Under the pieces are notes generated by a model. That model saw nothing but the letters and a program-made list of their open reading frames with translations. It had not been told where the DNA came from and did no database searches. The position numbers and the translations under genes are program-made. A stretch of 62,266 nt of DNA from Ahrensia sp. (GTDB lineage Bacteria > Pseudomonadota > Alphaproteobacteria > Rhizobiales > Rhizobiaceae). Of this stretch, positions 55,060 to 62,266 are shown piece by piece; positions within the stretch are counted from its first letter, which is position 1; every line of letters begins with the position of its first letter. The stretch is taken from positions 1-62,266 of the forward strand of contig NZXU01000049.1 of NCBI GenBank assembly GCA_002698425.1, in the 5' to 3' direction.

Positions 55060-56249
55060 AACCGCTGAAGGGAATTCGCATCGCCGACTTCACGGTCCAC
55101 AATGCCGGACCGTTCTGCACCCATCTTCTGTCGATGCTGGGCGCCGAGTGCATAAAGGTCGAAACGGCCTTGAGGCCGGACATTTTCCGCAAGCCCCATG
55201 CCGTTTATGGCCGGCTCGGGCCCGCCACATTCGACCAGGTCGCATCGAACAAGATGTCCGTTCGGCTCAACCTCAAGCATCCGAAAGGCGTTGAGCTCGC
55301 GAAGCGGTTGGCCGCGAAATCGGATGTGGCCGTCGAAAGCTTTCGCGCCGGCGTCATGCAGCGTCTCGGACTCGGCTACGAGGACCTTCGCGCCGTCAAG
55401 AAGGACCTCGTCATGGTGTCGGTTTCCTCCTGCGGACAAACGGGGCCGGATTCGCATTTCGCCGGTTATGCGCCCTTGTTCGGCGCATGGGGCGGATTGG
55501 GCTACCTGACCGGTTACAGTGACGGCCCGCCGGTCGAGATGCGGCACGTCATGGATCATTCGGTTGGCCTGAACGCCGCGCTCGCAACCGTTGCGGCGTT
55601 GCATCGGCGCAGGCGTACAGGCGAGGGAAGCCATGTCGATGTCGCCGCGAGGGAAGTCGCGACATCGCTTGTGGGCGAGGCATTGATGGCCGCGGCGACC
55701 GGCGTCCCGGTCGAGCGGATGGGCAACGAGGATTACAGGCGCGCGCCGCATGGCCTTTATGCGACGCGGCAGAAGGATCGATGGCTCAGCATATCGGTCG
55801 AGACCGAAGAGCAGTGGCAAGCGCTTCTGCGGATCATGGGGCGGCCGGAACTCGGCGGCGACAACCGCTTGGCGACGCCCGGGAAGCGCCACGCGGAACG
55901 CGAGTGGCTGGATACGATCGTTTCCGAATGGAGCGGCGCTTGCGACGCGGAAGAAGCCGCTGCCTTGCTGCAGCGTGAAGGCATTGCTGCCCATGTTTCA
56001 TGGCGGGCCGAGGATATCGTCAACGACCCGCATCTTCGCGAACGCGGCGCAATCCTGACCGTGCGTGAAATGGACGGAAAGGAACGCGCCGCTGTCGGAG
56101 TTCCGGCCCGGTTTTCAAAAACCGTCGCCGATTCATTCGATCGCGGCACGCCGCAGCTCGGCGAGCACGAAGACTATGTTTTCGGCGAGTTGCTGGGTAT
56201 CGGCCGGGCGGAGTATGCCGACCTGGTCAACGACAAGGCGATCTACTAG
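55056..56249 (+). CDS. CaiB/BaiF-family CoA-transferase 3 (probable catalytic subunit)
   Basis: 397 residues. N-terminal GIRIADFTVHNAGPFCTHLL and LGAECIKVET are typical. Asp167 in VMDHSVGLNAAL is the expected nucleophile. It is coupled by an ATGA overlap to the Asp-less neighbour. It probably transfers CoA to an itaconate-, mesaconate- or succinate-like acid, judging from the hydratase and lyase that follow. Confidence 0.9.
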   Translation: MKPLKGIRIADFTVHNAGPFCTHLLSMLGAECIKVETALRPDIFRKPHAVYGRLGPATFDQVASNKMSVRLNLKHPKGVELAKRLAAKSDVAVESFRAGVMQRLGLGYEDLRAVKKDLVMVSVSSCGQTGPDSHFAGYAPLFGAWGGLGYLTGYSDGPPVEMRHVMDHSVGLNAALATVAALHRRRRTGEGSHVDVAAREVATSLVGEALMAAATGVPVERMGNEDYRRAPHGLYATRQKDRWLSISVETEEQWQALLRIMGRPELGGDNRLATPGKRHAEREWLDTIVSEWSGACDAEEAAALLQREGIAAHVSWRAEDIVNDPHLRERGAILTVREMDGKERAAVGVPARFSKTVADSFDRGTPQLGEHEDYVFGELLGIGRAEYADLVNDKAIY

Positions 56250-56266
56250 GCAGCAGGAAGGACAAA

Positions 56267-57139
56267 ATGGCATCGATCCCCCAATCGGCGGCCACCGAGC
56301 CGGATTATTCCGATGCGGTCGGCCGGACCGAACGCAAACAGGCTCTGATTGCCGCCGATCGCGTCGAGGCGCTGGCGGCGACTCTCGATCTCGACAGCGC
56401 GCCGGGGGAGGGCGACGACCTTCCGCCGGGCTGGCATTGGATTTTCTTCAATCCCTTCGTGCGGCGCAGCGGTCTCGGACCGGACGGCCATCCGAAGCGC
56501 GGCGGATTTTTGCCTGACGTGAAATTGCCTCGGCGCATGTGGGCGGGCGGGCGTCTGACCTTTCATGAAACGCTGCCCATCGGCGCAGAGGCGATCCGGG
56601 AAAGCGAAATCTCGAAAGTGGCCGCGAAGTCGGGACGCGCGGGACAATTGGTGTTCGTCACTGTCCGGCATGCGATCATGCATGAAGGCCGGCTGTGCAT
56701 CGAGGAAGAGCAGGACATCGTCTACCGCGAAGCGCCCGCGCCCGATGCGCCGAAACCACAGCCGGCCCCGGCGCCCGAAGGCGCTGAATGGTCGGAGGCC
56801 ATCGCCCCCGATCCCGTTTTGCTGTTTCGCTATTCCGCCCTGACATCGAACGGTCACCGTATCCATTACGACCGGCCTTATGCGCAGGATGAGGAAGGAT
56901 ACCGCGATCTCGTTGTCCATGGTCCGCTCATTTCGACGCTGTTGCAGGGGCTGGCATGCCGCTGCCGGCCCGAAGCGAAGCTGAGCGGCTTTGATTTTCG
57001 CGGCATGGCGCCGCTCTTCGTCGACCGCGGGTTCCATGTCGAAGCGGCCAAGGGCGAGGAGCCGGATGAGCTTTCGCTTTGGGCGCGGGGACCGGAAGGC
57101 GAACTGGCGATGAAGGCTGATGCCAGGTTCCAGTCCTGA
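56267..57139 (+). CDS. Mesaconyl-C4-CoA / itaconyl-CoA hydratase-like protein (hotdog fold)
   Basis: 290 residues. Family blocks are HPKRGGFLPDVKLPRRMWAG, RIHYDRPYAQDEEGY and LVVHGPLISTLLQGLA, as in the mesaconyl-C4-CoA hydratase and bacterial itaconyl-CoA hydratase group. These make citramalyl-CoA, the substrate of a CitE-type lyase, and exactly such a gene follows 42 bases on. AGGAAGGA precedes the ATG. Confidence 0.87.
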   Translation: MASIPQSAATEPDYSDAVGRTERKQALIAADRVEALAATLDLDSAPGEGDDLPPGWHWIFFNPFVRRSGLGPDGHPKRGGFLPDVKLPRRMWAGGRLTFHETLPIGAEAIRESEISKVAAKSGRAGQLVFVTVRHAIMHEGRLCIEEEQDIVYREAPAPDAPKPQPAPAPEGAEWSEAIAPDPVLLFRYSALTSNGHRIHYDRPYAQDEEGYRDLVVHGPLISTLLQGLACRCRPEAKLSGFDFRGMAPLFVDRGFHVEAAKGEEPDELSLWARGPEGELAMKADARFQS

Positions 57140-57181
57140 CGGATACCGACGGCACTTTATGATCGAAAGGGCGCCAAGCCG

Positions 57182-57982
57182 ATGACGATACCCCGCAGCT
57201 ACCTGTTCGTGCCCGGTCACCGGCCCGATCGTTTCGCCAAGGCGGCGTCTTCGGGCGCCCACCGGATCATTATCGATCTGGAGGACGCAGTAGGGCCGGC
57301 TGAAAAGGAAATCGCCCGCGTCAATGTCGCCGATTGGTTCAAAGGCGGCGGAACCGGCATGGTGCGGATCAATTCGACCGAGACTCCGTGGTTCGAAGCT
57401 GATCTCGATCTTCTCGCCGGTTTGGAAAGCGCCTCCGTGATGGTGCCGAAGGCGGCGGGGAAGAGCCTTTCTAAAGTCGGCGAAGCGTTGCCGGGGCGGT
57501 CGCTGATCGCTCTCGTGGAGAGCGTGGACGGCCTGGTCGGGCTTGGCGATGTCGCAAGCGCAAGTGGCGTGTCACGGCTTGCTTTCGGCAATTTTGATTT
57601 CAGCACGGACGCCCGAATTCCGGGGACAGGATCCGTCCTCGATCCCGCGCGCTTCCAAATCGTCATCGCTTCGCGTCATGCGGGCCTAGAGCCGCCGATC
57701 GACGGCGTGACCGCCGGTTTTGGGGACGACGAGGAATTGCAGTCCGATATCCACCGGGTGCGGCAGATGGGTTTTACGGCAAAGCTCTGCATCCATCCGC
57801 GCCAGGTCGAGCTCGTCAACAAGGGCTTCTCGCCGACCGATGAAGAGATCGCTTGGGCGCAACGGATCGTGGCGGCCGACCGCGCCAGCGGAGGCGCTGT
57901 GACACAGGTCGATGGAAAGATGGTCGACCGGCCAATGATCGAACGCGCAAACACGATTCTGTCCGAAGGCGCCGATAGCTAG
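57182..57982 (+). CDS. CitE-type CoA ester lyase ((S)-citramalyl-CoA / malyl-CoA lyase-like)
   Basis: 266 residues. The CitE fold is shown by RSYLFVPGHRPDRFAKA, IIIDLEDAV (metal-binding Glu/Asp), ALVESVDGL and FGNFDFSTD. Such lyases split citramalyl-CoA to acetyl-CoA and pyruvate, or malyl-type thioesters to glyoxylate. Next to a CoA-transferase pair and an itaconyl/mesaconyl-CoA hydratase the first reaction, or a close analogue, is likely. It ends the catabolic region. Confidence 0.88.
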   Translation: MTIPRSYLFVPGHRPDRFAKAASSGAHRIIIDLEDAVGPAEKEIARVNVADWFKGGGTGMVRINSTETPWFEADLDLLAGLESASVMVPKAAGKSLSKVGEALPGRSLIALVESVDGLVGLGDVASASGVSRLAFGNFDFSTDARIPGTGSVLDPARFQIVIASRHAGLEPPIDGVTAGFGDDEELQSDIHRVRQMGFTAKLCIHPRQVELVNKGFSPTDEEIAWAQRIVAADRASGGAVTQVDGKMVDRPMIERANTILSEGADS

Positions 57983-58037
57983 CCAGGCGGAATTGAATGG
58001 GACCAGTCTTTTGGTTGCCTGGCCGTCAGCCGGTCGG

Positions 58038-58865
58038 TCAGCGGCGCTTCCGGCACACGGCGATCTCGGTGCTCGGACCTTCGCTGACGATCTTCCGCAG
58101 GAGAAGTTCGAGCGGGTATAAAACCGCTCCGAGAGCCTGGCCGCGCCACGCCCTTTTGCCGGTACGCCGCATCACCCTTTCCCAAAGACGCTGAAGGCGC
58201 GGCCTGTCGAGGTCGACTGGCGATCCCATCAGGACGAAGACGGGGATACGAAAGAGCATTTCGAAGCCGGCTGCTTCCAGGGCTGTCTCGATTTCCGCCA
58301 GCGACCGCGATTTCCAGTAGTCTTCATGGCGACGAGTTCCCTTGCGGATGAAGTTGTCGGAATAGAAAAGCAAACCGTCGGGGCGCAAAGCACCGTGCAT
58401 GGTGCGCAGCGCGTTCAGGTAACGCTCGTCATCGACGATGTGGAACAGTACGTCGAAAACGCTGACGGCATCGAAACTCTCCTGCGGCAACGGTACAGCC
58501 TCCTCGCCGATATCCGCGACCATAAACTCGGCTTCCGGAAAACGCTCGCGCAGCCTCGAGACCGCGAAGGCGGAGAAGTCGAGACCGACGAGGTCAGACA
58601 CGCCGAACTCGCGCCACCGCGAGACGTAGAAGCCGGTGCCGGAGCCGATGTCGAGGACGCGCCTGCCGGCAAAGTTCCGGCCGCTGCGCCGGCACGCATC
58701 CGCGAAGGCGTGGCTGCGGACACGGTAGAGCCAGCGATTCCAGGCACGGCCATAGGCGAGGGAGCCGACGCCGTGCAGGCCCCAATTCTCGGACAGGCGC
58801 GCGTCCCAATAGTCCTGCTGAACGAGAGAGGTCTTGCGTGGAGGGATGCCGTTCTCCCCGGTCAA
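58038..58865 (-). CDS. SAM-dependent methyltransferase
   Basis: About 275 residues. Motif I is VLDIGSGTGFYVSRW, the acidic residue after strand 2 is in VGLDFSAFAV, and FDAVSVFDVLFHIVDD is motif IV. I chose TTG 58865, which overlaps the upstream stop (TTGA) and has a GAGG box, over ATG 58925, which lies inside the previous gene without a ribosome-binding site. It probably methylates a surface glycan or a precursor, judging from its partner genes. Acceptor unknown. Confidence 0.85.
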   Translation of the reverse strand: MTGENGIPPRKTSLVQQDYWDARLSENWGLHGVGSLAYGRAWNRWLYRVRSHAFADACRRSGRNFAGRRVLDIGSGTGFYVSRWREFGVSDLVGLDFSAFAVSRLRERFPEAEFMVADIGEEAVPLPQESFDAVSVFDVLFHIVDDERYLNALRTMHGALRPDGLLFYSDNFIRKGTRRHEDYWKSRSLAEIETALEAAGFEMLFRIPVFVLMGSPVDLDRPRLQRLWERVMRRTGKRAWRGQALGAVLYPLELLLRKIVSEGPSTEIAVCRKRR

Positions 58866-59854
58866 GAGACTGCCTCGAATTTCGAAGGCACCGGAAACAT
58901 CTGCCTCAGCCTGTGGCGCATGCACAAGGCCGTCGCGCTTGCCGCGAATGGCCGGTCGACCTCATCATTGATGCAAAAGAACCGTGGCATCGCCTGCCGC
59001 AATGCCCGGAGCGCGCGGAAGTTTATACGCATCCTGTTTCCGAGGCGAACGAAGCGATACTGGTCGGTTTCTTCGCCTAGCATGACTTTCTCGGCCAGAT
59101 CGCCGCCCGTTTCCGTGAGATGGCTGAAATAGAGGACGCGAAGCACCAGGTCGTCGGGACTCCTGAATCGATGAGACGCGGTATTGGCGAACTCTTCCGG
59201 GATTTCCGCTTCAAGCGCGGCCAGGACGTTGCGGTCGTAAAGCTGGGCAACATGCGCCGGCAGGAATCTGGGCTGCCGTCTGCCCCACGCTTTCTCGATA
59301 ATATCCTGCGTATAGGCATAGGATCTGTCGTGGATCGGCCCGCTGGACGCATCGTCATGCAACCGCGTCGGTTGCAGATAGATCAACTGCCGGCCGTCGG
59401 GCCGGATGTAATCCGCAGGCGTGGACGGCCCCCCGAAAAACAAGTCGTCATTCAGATAAAGAAATCGCCGGGACAGTCCCTCTATATGATGAAGCCGCGA
59501 TTCAATCGCGTTTGAATTGAAAACCGGCAAGTCCGATTTCCGTTGAAACAGCTCCTCATGGGTAACGACCGTTAGCCGTGGATGATCGCGATTGAGCCAA
59601 CCGGGCACTTGCCCATTCGTGACGAGGAAGACCTTTCGGACCCAAGGCGCGAATTGCTCAAGCGATCGTAACGAGAACTTCAATTCGCCATTGTCGCGAA
59701 ACCGATTGCTTTGCGCATCGGCTTCTGCCGCCGGGATCACGCTCCTCAGGGCTTGCCGGAACCGGTGATCGGCTCCGTCGACCCACAGATAGACCGCGTC
59801 TATCGGCTCGTTAGCGATTTCACTGTGTGCGGAATCGAAAAAATGGTCTGGCAA
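58862..59854 (-). CDS. Stealth-family sugar-phosphate transferase
   Basis: 330 residues with the Stealth conserved regions in order: CR1 PIDAVYLWVDGAD (about 18-30), CR2 RFRDNGELKFSLRSLE and VFLVTNGQVPGW, CR3 RFLYLNDDLFFGG, and a CR4-like FFCINDEVD near the end. The family transfers hexose-1-phosphate units into capsules or other polysaccharides. It starts at TTG 59854, just after an in-frame stop, so no longer start exists. It is translationally linked to the methyltransferase and divergent from the glycosyltransferase. Confidence 0.9.
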   Translation of the reverse strand: MPDHFFDSAHSEIANEPIDAVYLWVDGADHRFRQALRSVIPAAEADAQSNRFRDNGELKFSLRSLEQFAPWVRKVFLVTNGQVPGWLNRDHPRLTVVTHEELFQRKSDLPVFNSNAIESRLHHIEGLSRRFLYLNDDLFFGGPSTPADYIRPDGRQLIYLQPTRLHDDASSGPIHDRSYAYTQDIIEKAWGRRQPRFLPAHVAQLYDRNVLAALEAEIPEEFANTASHRFRSPDDLVLRVLYFSHLTETGGDLAEKVMLGEETDQYRFVRLGNRMRINFRALRALRQAMPRFFCINDEVDRPFAASATALCMRHRLRQMFPVPSKFEAVS

Positions 59855-60055
59855 GGCGGCGTGTTATGGCAATAGTCGTCGTATGAACCAGTTATCACAG
59901 CATTGGAGTTCGCGGGGAGCCAAATTCGCCGTCCTCAACGGCGTCTCAGGAACCTGACTGTAGACATATTCGTTTATCACCAGCTGGCGGACCTTGTATT
60001 CGACGGGCATCGGCTGGCGGCGCGGACTAATGCTTCGGAACTTGTACGATATTCC

Positions 60056-61657
60056 ATGATACCGAAAATCATTCATCAGACATGGCATTCGCCCGTCTAC
60101 GATTCGGACAAGGGCTCGCCCGAGAGCTGGCGACGACACAATCCGGACTGGGAGTATCGGTTCTGGACCGATGCGGATCTCGAGGCGTTTGTCCGCGATG
60201 AGTTTCCGGAATTTCTGGATCTTTATCTGGGGTATCCGAACAATGTGCAGAGGGCTGATCTCGCGCGCTACATGCTGCTCTTCCGTTTCGGCGGGGTCTA
60301 TGCCGATATGGATACGGATTGCCTCGCCAGCTTCGATGCGTTGACTGGCGAGGATCGGGTTATCCTTTGTGAGGAACCGAGCCTGCACTGGGATCAGGCG
60401 CGCCTGTTCGGCATGGAACGTCTCTATTTCAACGGAACCATGGCGAGCCCCGCCGGCCATCCATTCTGGAAACATGTCATCGACTGCGCCTGGGCTGTCC
60501 GCCACGTCGCCGCGAAGGATGTGGTGGAATCGACCGGGCCGGTCATGCTGACCGGGGCGATAGGACGATGGCCGCGAAAGGAAGAGCTATCGCTCAATTC
60601 CTGTCATCTCTTCGCACCCCTCGGACGCGAAGGCGTCGATTGCGGCGATCCAATTCAAGGCGATTATGCCCAGTTGAGCCTTTCGCGCCACAATTGGGCA
60701 GGCAGCTGGTATGTGCGGGATACGCCGCCCGAGCCTTTGCGTTCCAGGCTGAAAGGAATGTGGCGGAAAATGCGCGTCCGCGCCCTGGGGCCGAGGTCGC
60801 TGACCTTCGAAACAGCGATGGGCCGAATTGATAGCGACATGCTGTATTCGCCCGCTGCGCCTCTCGACCTGGACAAGCTTCCGAATGTCGCGATCTTCAT
60901 CCCGGTCCGCGACGGCGCTCCATTCATCGAGAACAATTTCAAGCTGATCCAGGCGCTCGATTATCCGCGCGAGCGGTTGCGGCTGGTCTATTGTGAAGGT
61001 GACAGCACCGACGACTCGCGGGCGATCCTCGAGAAATTGCGCGATGAGCACGGCCGCTTCTATCGCGGCTTCGATGTACTCTCCTATTCCACGGGGCTTA
61101 CCCTGCGCCGCAGGAAGCGCTGGAAACCGAAATACCAGTGGAAGAGGCGTTCGGCGATCGCGCGCGCCCGTAACGCCCTGATCCGGGGCGGCCTTACGGC
61201 GGACGATGAATGGGTACTCTGGATCGATGTCGATGTCTGCGCCTTCGAACCGAACATCCTGAAAACGCTGCTGTTAGACGGTGCGAAAATCGTGACGCCG
61301 AACTGCATGATCGAACCCGGCGGCCGGAGCTACGACCTCAACGCCTTTTACGAGATCGGAAAGCCGCGGGACTCGCTTTATTACAAGCACATGGTCAAGG
61401 GGCTGTTTCATCCGCCGGACACGTATCAGCACCGGCGTTTTCTGCATGACATGCGCTATCTCGACCGGGCGCCTCTCGTCTCCGTCGGCGGCACGATGTT
61501 ACTCGTGCATGGCTCCGTTCATCGATCCGGACTTGTTTTTCCCGAGATCCCTTATCGCGATCTCGTGGAGACGGAGGGATTTGGCCGGTTGGCCTACGAT
61601 GCGGGCGTGAAACCCGTCGGATTGCCGAATGTGGAGATTTTCCACGTCAACAGCTGA
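60056..61657 (+). CDS. Two-domain glycosyltransferase: GT32 (Och1-like) plus Anp1-like domain
   Basis: 533 residues. Domain 1 (about 1-230) is a GT32 enzyme: IPKIIHQTWHS, NVQRADLARYMLLFRFGGVY, then the DXD motif DMDTD (84-88). Domain 2 (about 277-520) resembles Anp1/GT62-type mannosyltransferases: VAIFIPVRDGAPFIENN, RARNALIRGG, then EWVLWIDVDVC as its DXD region. Such domains are best known from yeast mannan synthesis, and a fusion in a bacterium is uncommon. An earlier open frame from 59903 is not family-like, so ATG 60056 is the start. Role: glycan assembly with the Stealth protein. Confidence 0.87.
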   Translation: MIPKIIHQTWHSPVYDSDKGSPESWRRHNPDWEYRFWTDADLEAFVRDEFPEFLDLYLGYPNNVQRADLARYMLLFRFGGVYADMDTDCLASFDALTGEDRVILCEEPSLHWDQARLFGMERLYFNGTMASPAGHPFWKHVIDCAWAVRHVAAKDVVESTGPVMLTGAIGRWPRKEELSLNSCHLFAPLGREGVDCGDPIQGDYAQLSLSRHNWAGSWYVRDTPPEPLRSRLKGMWRKMRVRALGPRSLTFETAMGRIDSDMLYSPAAPLDLDKLPNVAIFIPVRDGAPFIENNFKLIQALDYPRERLRLVYCEGDSTDDSRAILEKLRDEHGRFYRGFDVLSYSTGLTLRRRKRWKPKYQWKRRSAIARARNALIRGGLTADDEWVLWIDVDVCAFEPNILKTLLLDGAKIVTPNCMIEPGGRSYDLNAFYEIGKPRDSLYYKHMVKGLFHPPDTYQHRRFLHDMRYLDRAPLVSVGGTMLLVHGSVHRSGLVFPEIPYRDLVETEGFGRLAYDAGVKPVGLPNVEIFHVNS

Positions 61658-62128
61658 AGTCCGACGTGCGGCTCCGCCTTGCTTCGAGAGATCGCCACGG
61701 ACTACCGCTGCCCGCGATAGGCGCTTTTCATGTCGGCGTGATACGCGCATGGCGGATCGGCGACCGCGGTTGGCTGGGTGATTGCATCGTTTCCGGCCTT
61801 TTCTTCTTCGCCATGGATGGACTGCGCGCCTGGCGGTGAAATTGGTGCCTTCGTGTACATCTTAAGCTTTTTTGCACTTCGTTCCGCTTCGCAAAGAATA
61901 TCTCAAAGTCTAATACCCTTCAAATCGCGAAAGCTCTTTTTCATCATGAGAGAATGCGGGTTTTCCGGGGTTTTGAAAGAGGCATCTCAAATGAAAAGAT
62001 GTGCGATTCACGGTTTTCACGGACGAATTTTTGTTTAAAGTGAAAGCGTCCGGTGTATACATGGCGCGCGTCCGCCATGAGTGAGCGGATGGCGCCCCGG
62101 GAGGGAGGCGCAGTCGGGGAGGAGGCCC
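61658..62128. promoter_or_regulatory. Intergenic region before the aconitase X gene, with a TGTATACA site
   Basis: No gene is seen in 471 bases. Bases about 61850-62050 are AT-rich compared with the rest of the window. TGTATACA at 62054-62061 is a perfect palindrome of the GntR/FCD operator type, 68 bases before the aconitase X start. A weak open frame at 61778-62038 has no family features and is not called. Confidence 0.5.
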
Positions 62129-62266
62129 ATGCGACTGACGGATCACGAACAGGCGATGCTTGATGGGGGGCATGGCGAAGCTGCGGCCCGGGCCATGGAT
62201 CTGCTGGTGCGCTATGGCGAGGCGCTTGGCGCCGAACGTCTGGTCGAGACCCGCAACGTCGCCGGC
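62129..62266 (+). CDS. Aconitase X family protein (N-terminal 46 codons only)
   Basis: The start reads MRLTDHEQAMLDGGHGEAAA and continues AMDLLVRYGEALGAERLVE, the typical beginning of aconitase X (DUF521/AcnX). ATG 62129 has GGGGAGGAGG right before it. Known members are cis-3-hydroxy-L-proline dehydratase and phosphomevalonate dehydratase. Only the start is in the window, so the subtype cannot be told. If a small swivelling-domain gene and proline racemase-like genes follow, hydroxyproline use would be likely. Confidence 0.8.
   Translation, partial: MRLTDHEQAMLDGGHGEAAARAMDLLVRYGEALGAERLVETRNVAG

Noticed and set aside
59864..60505. 213-codon minus-strand open frame
   Set aside because: It is antisense to the start of the GT32 domain and crosses the promoter gap; it has no recognisable domain.
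61778..62038. 86-codon open frame before aconitase X
   Set aside because: Base use is AT-rich and unlike its neighbours, there is no domain, and the N-terminus lacks a good ribosome-binding site.

Overview
The window is GC-rich, densely packed DNA from an alphaproteobacterium, most likely a member of the Hyphomicrobiales (Mesorhizobium-like). Two things point there: the proteins resemble the Mesorhizobium loti vitamin B6 catabolic enzymes almost motif for motif, and the rest is stacked ABC and TRAP uptake systems, GntR/FCD regulators and CoA-dependent catabolic genes. I see no rRNA, tRNA, CRISPR array, insertion sequence or phage gene.

Layout. (1) 1-6354, minus strand: a polyamine/opine-type ABC importer (binding protein, two permeases, ATPase) leads directly into a CO-dehydrogenase/xanthine-dehydrogenase type molybdenum hydroxylase (small subunit, then a large subunit cut by the window edge). 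A LysR regulator lies upstream. (2) 6547-26599: a complete vitamin B6 degradation cluster. It has pyridoxine 4-oxidase, a GntR repressor, AAMS hydrolase, MHPC oxygenase, HMPDC decarboxylase, 4-pyridoxate dehydrogenase, FHMPC dehydrogenase, 4-pyridoxolactonase, pyridoxamine-pyruvate aminotransferase and pyridoxal 4-dehydrogenase. A TRAP transporter and a BMP-type ABC transporter sit inside it, together with two passenger genes of unknown role (AA_synth/DUF1185 and a PEBP protein). Together these would import pyridoxine or pyridoxamine and convert it to succinic semialdehyde, acetate, ammonia and CO2. (3) 26788-32910: a small carboxymuconolactone-decarboxylase-like gene, then a TetR regulator divergent from an RbbA-type efflux system (membrane fusion protein, double ATPase/permease, permease).

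(4) 33039-57982: a second large catabolic region that I cannot assign to a described pathway. It encodes a PrpB/dimethylmalate-lyase-like lyase, a PrpF-type isomerase, a TcuA-like flavoprotein, an aldehyde dehydrogenase, an epimerase-like SDR, a PrpD-family protein, three CaiB/BaiF CoA-transferases, a Liv-type ABC importer carrying two dehydrogenases and a lactonase-like hydrolase, two MaoC/hotdog dehydratases, an isochorismatase-like protein, a CitE-type lyase and two GntR regulators. The short palindrome ATAATGCATTAT, or close variants, recurs in front of its operons, which suggests one regulon. A second motif of the form YTGTNNACAR occurs in several of the same gaps. The enzyme content suggests import and breakdown of a branched di- or tricarboxylic acid or lactone to pyruvate plus acyl-CoA units.

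(5) 58038-61657: surface glycan genes (methyltransferase, Stealth-type sugar phosphotransferase, a two-domain GT32/Anp1-like glycosyltransferase). (6) 62129-62266: the first 46 codons of an aconitase X family protein, cut by the window edge.
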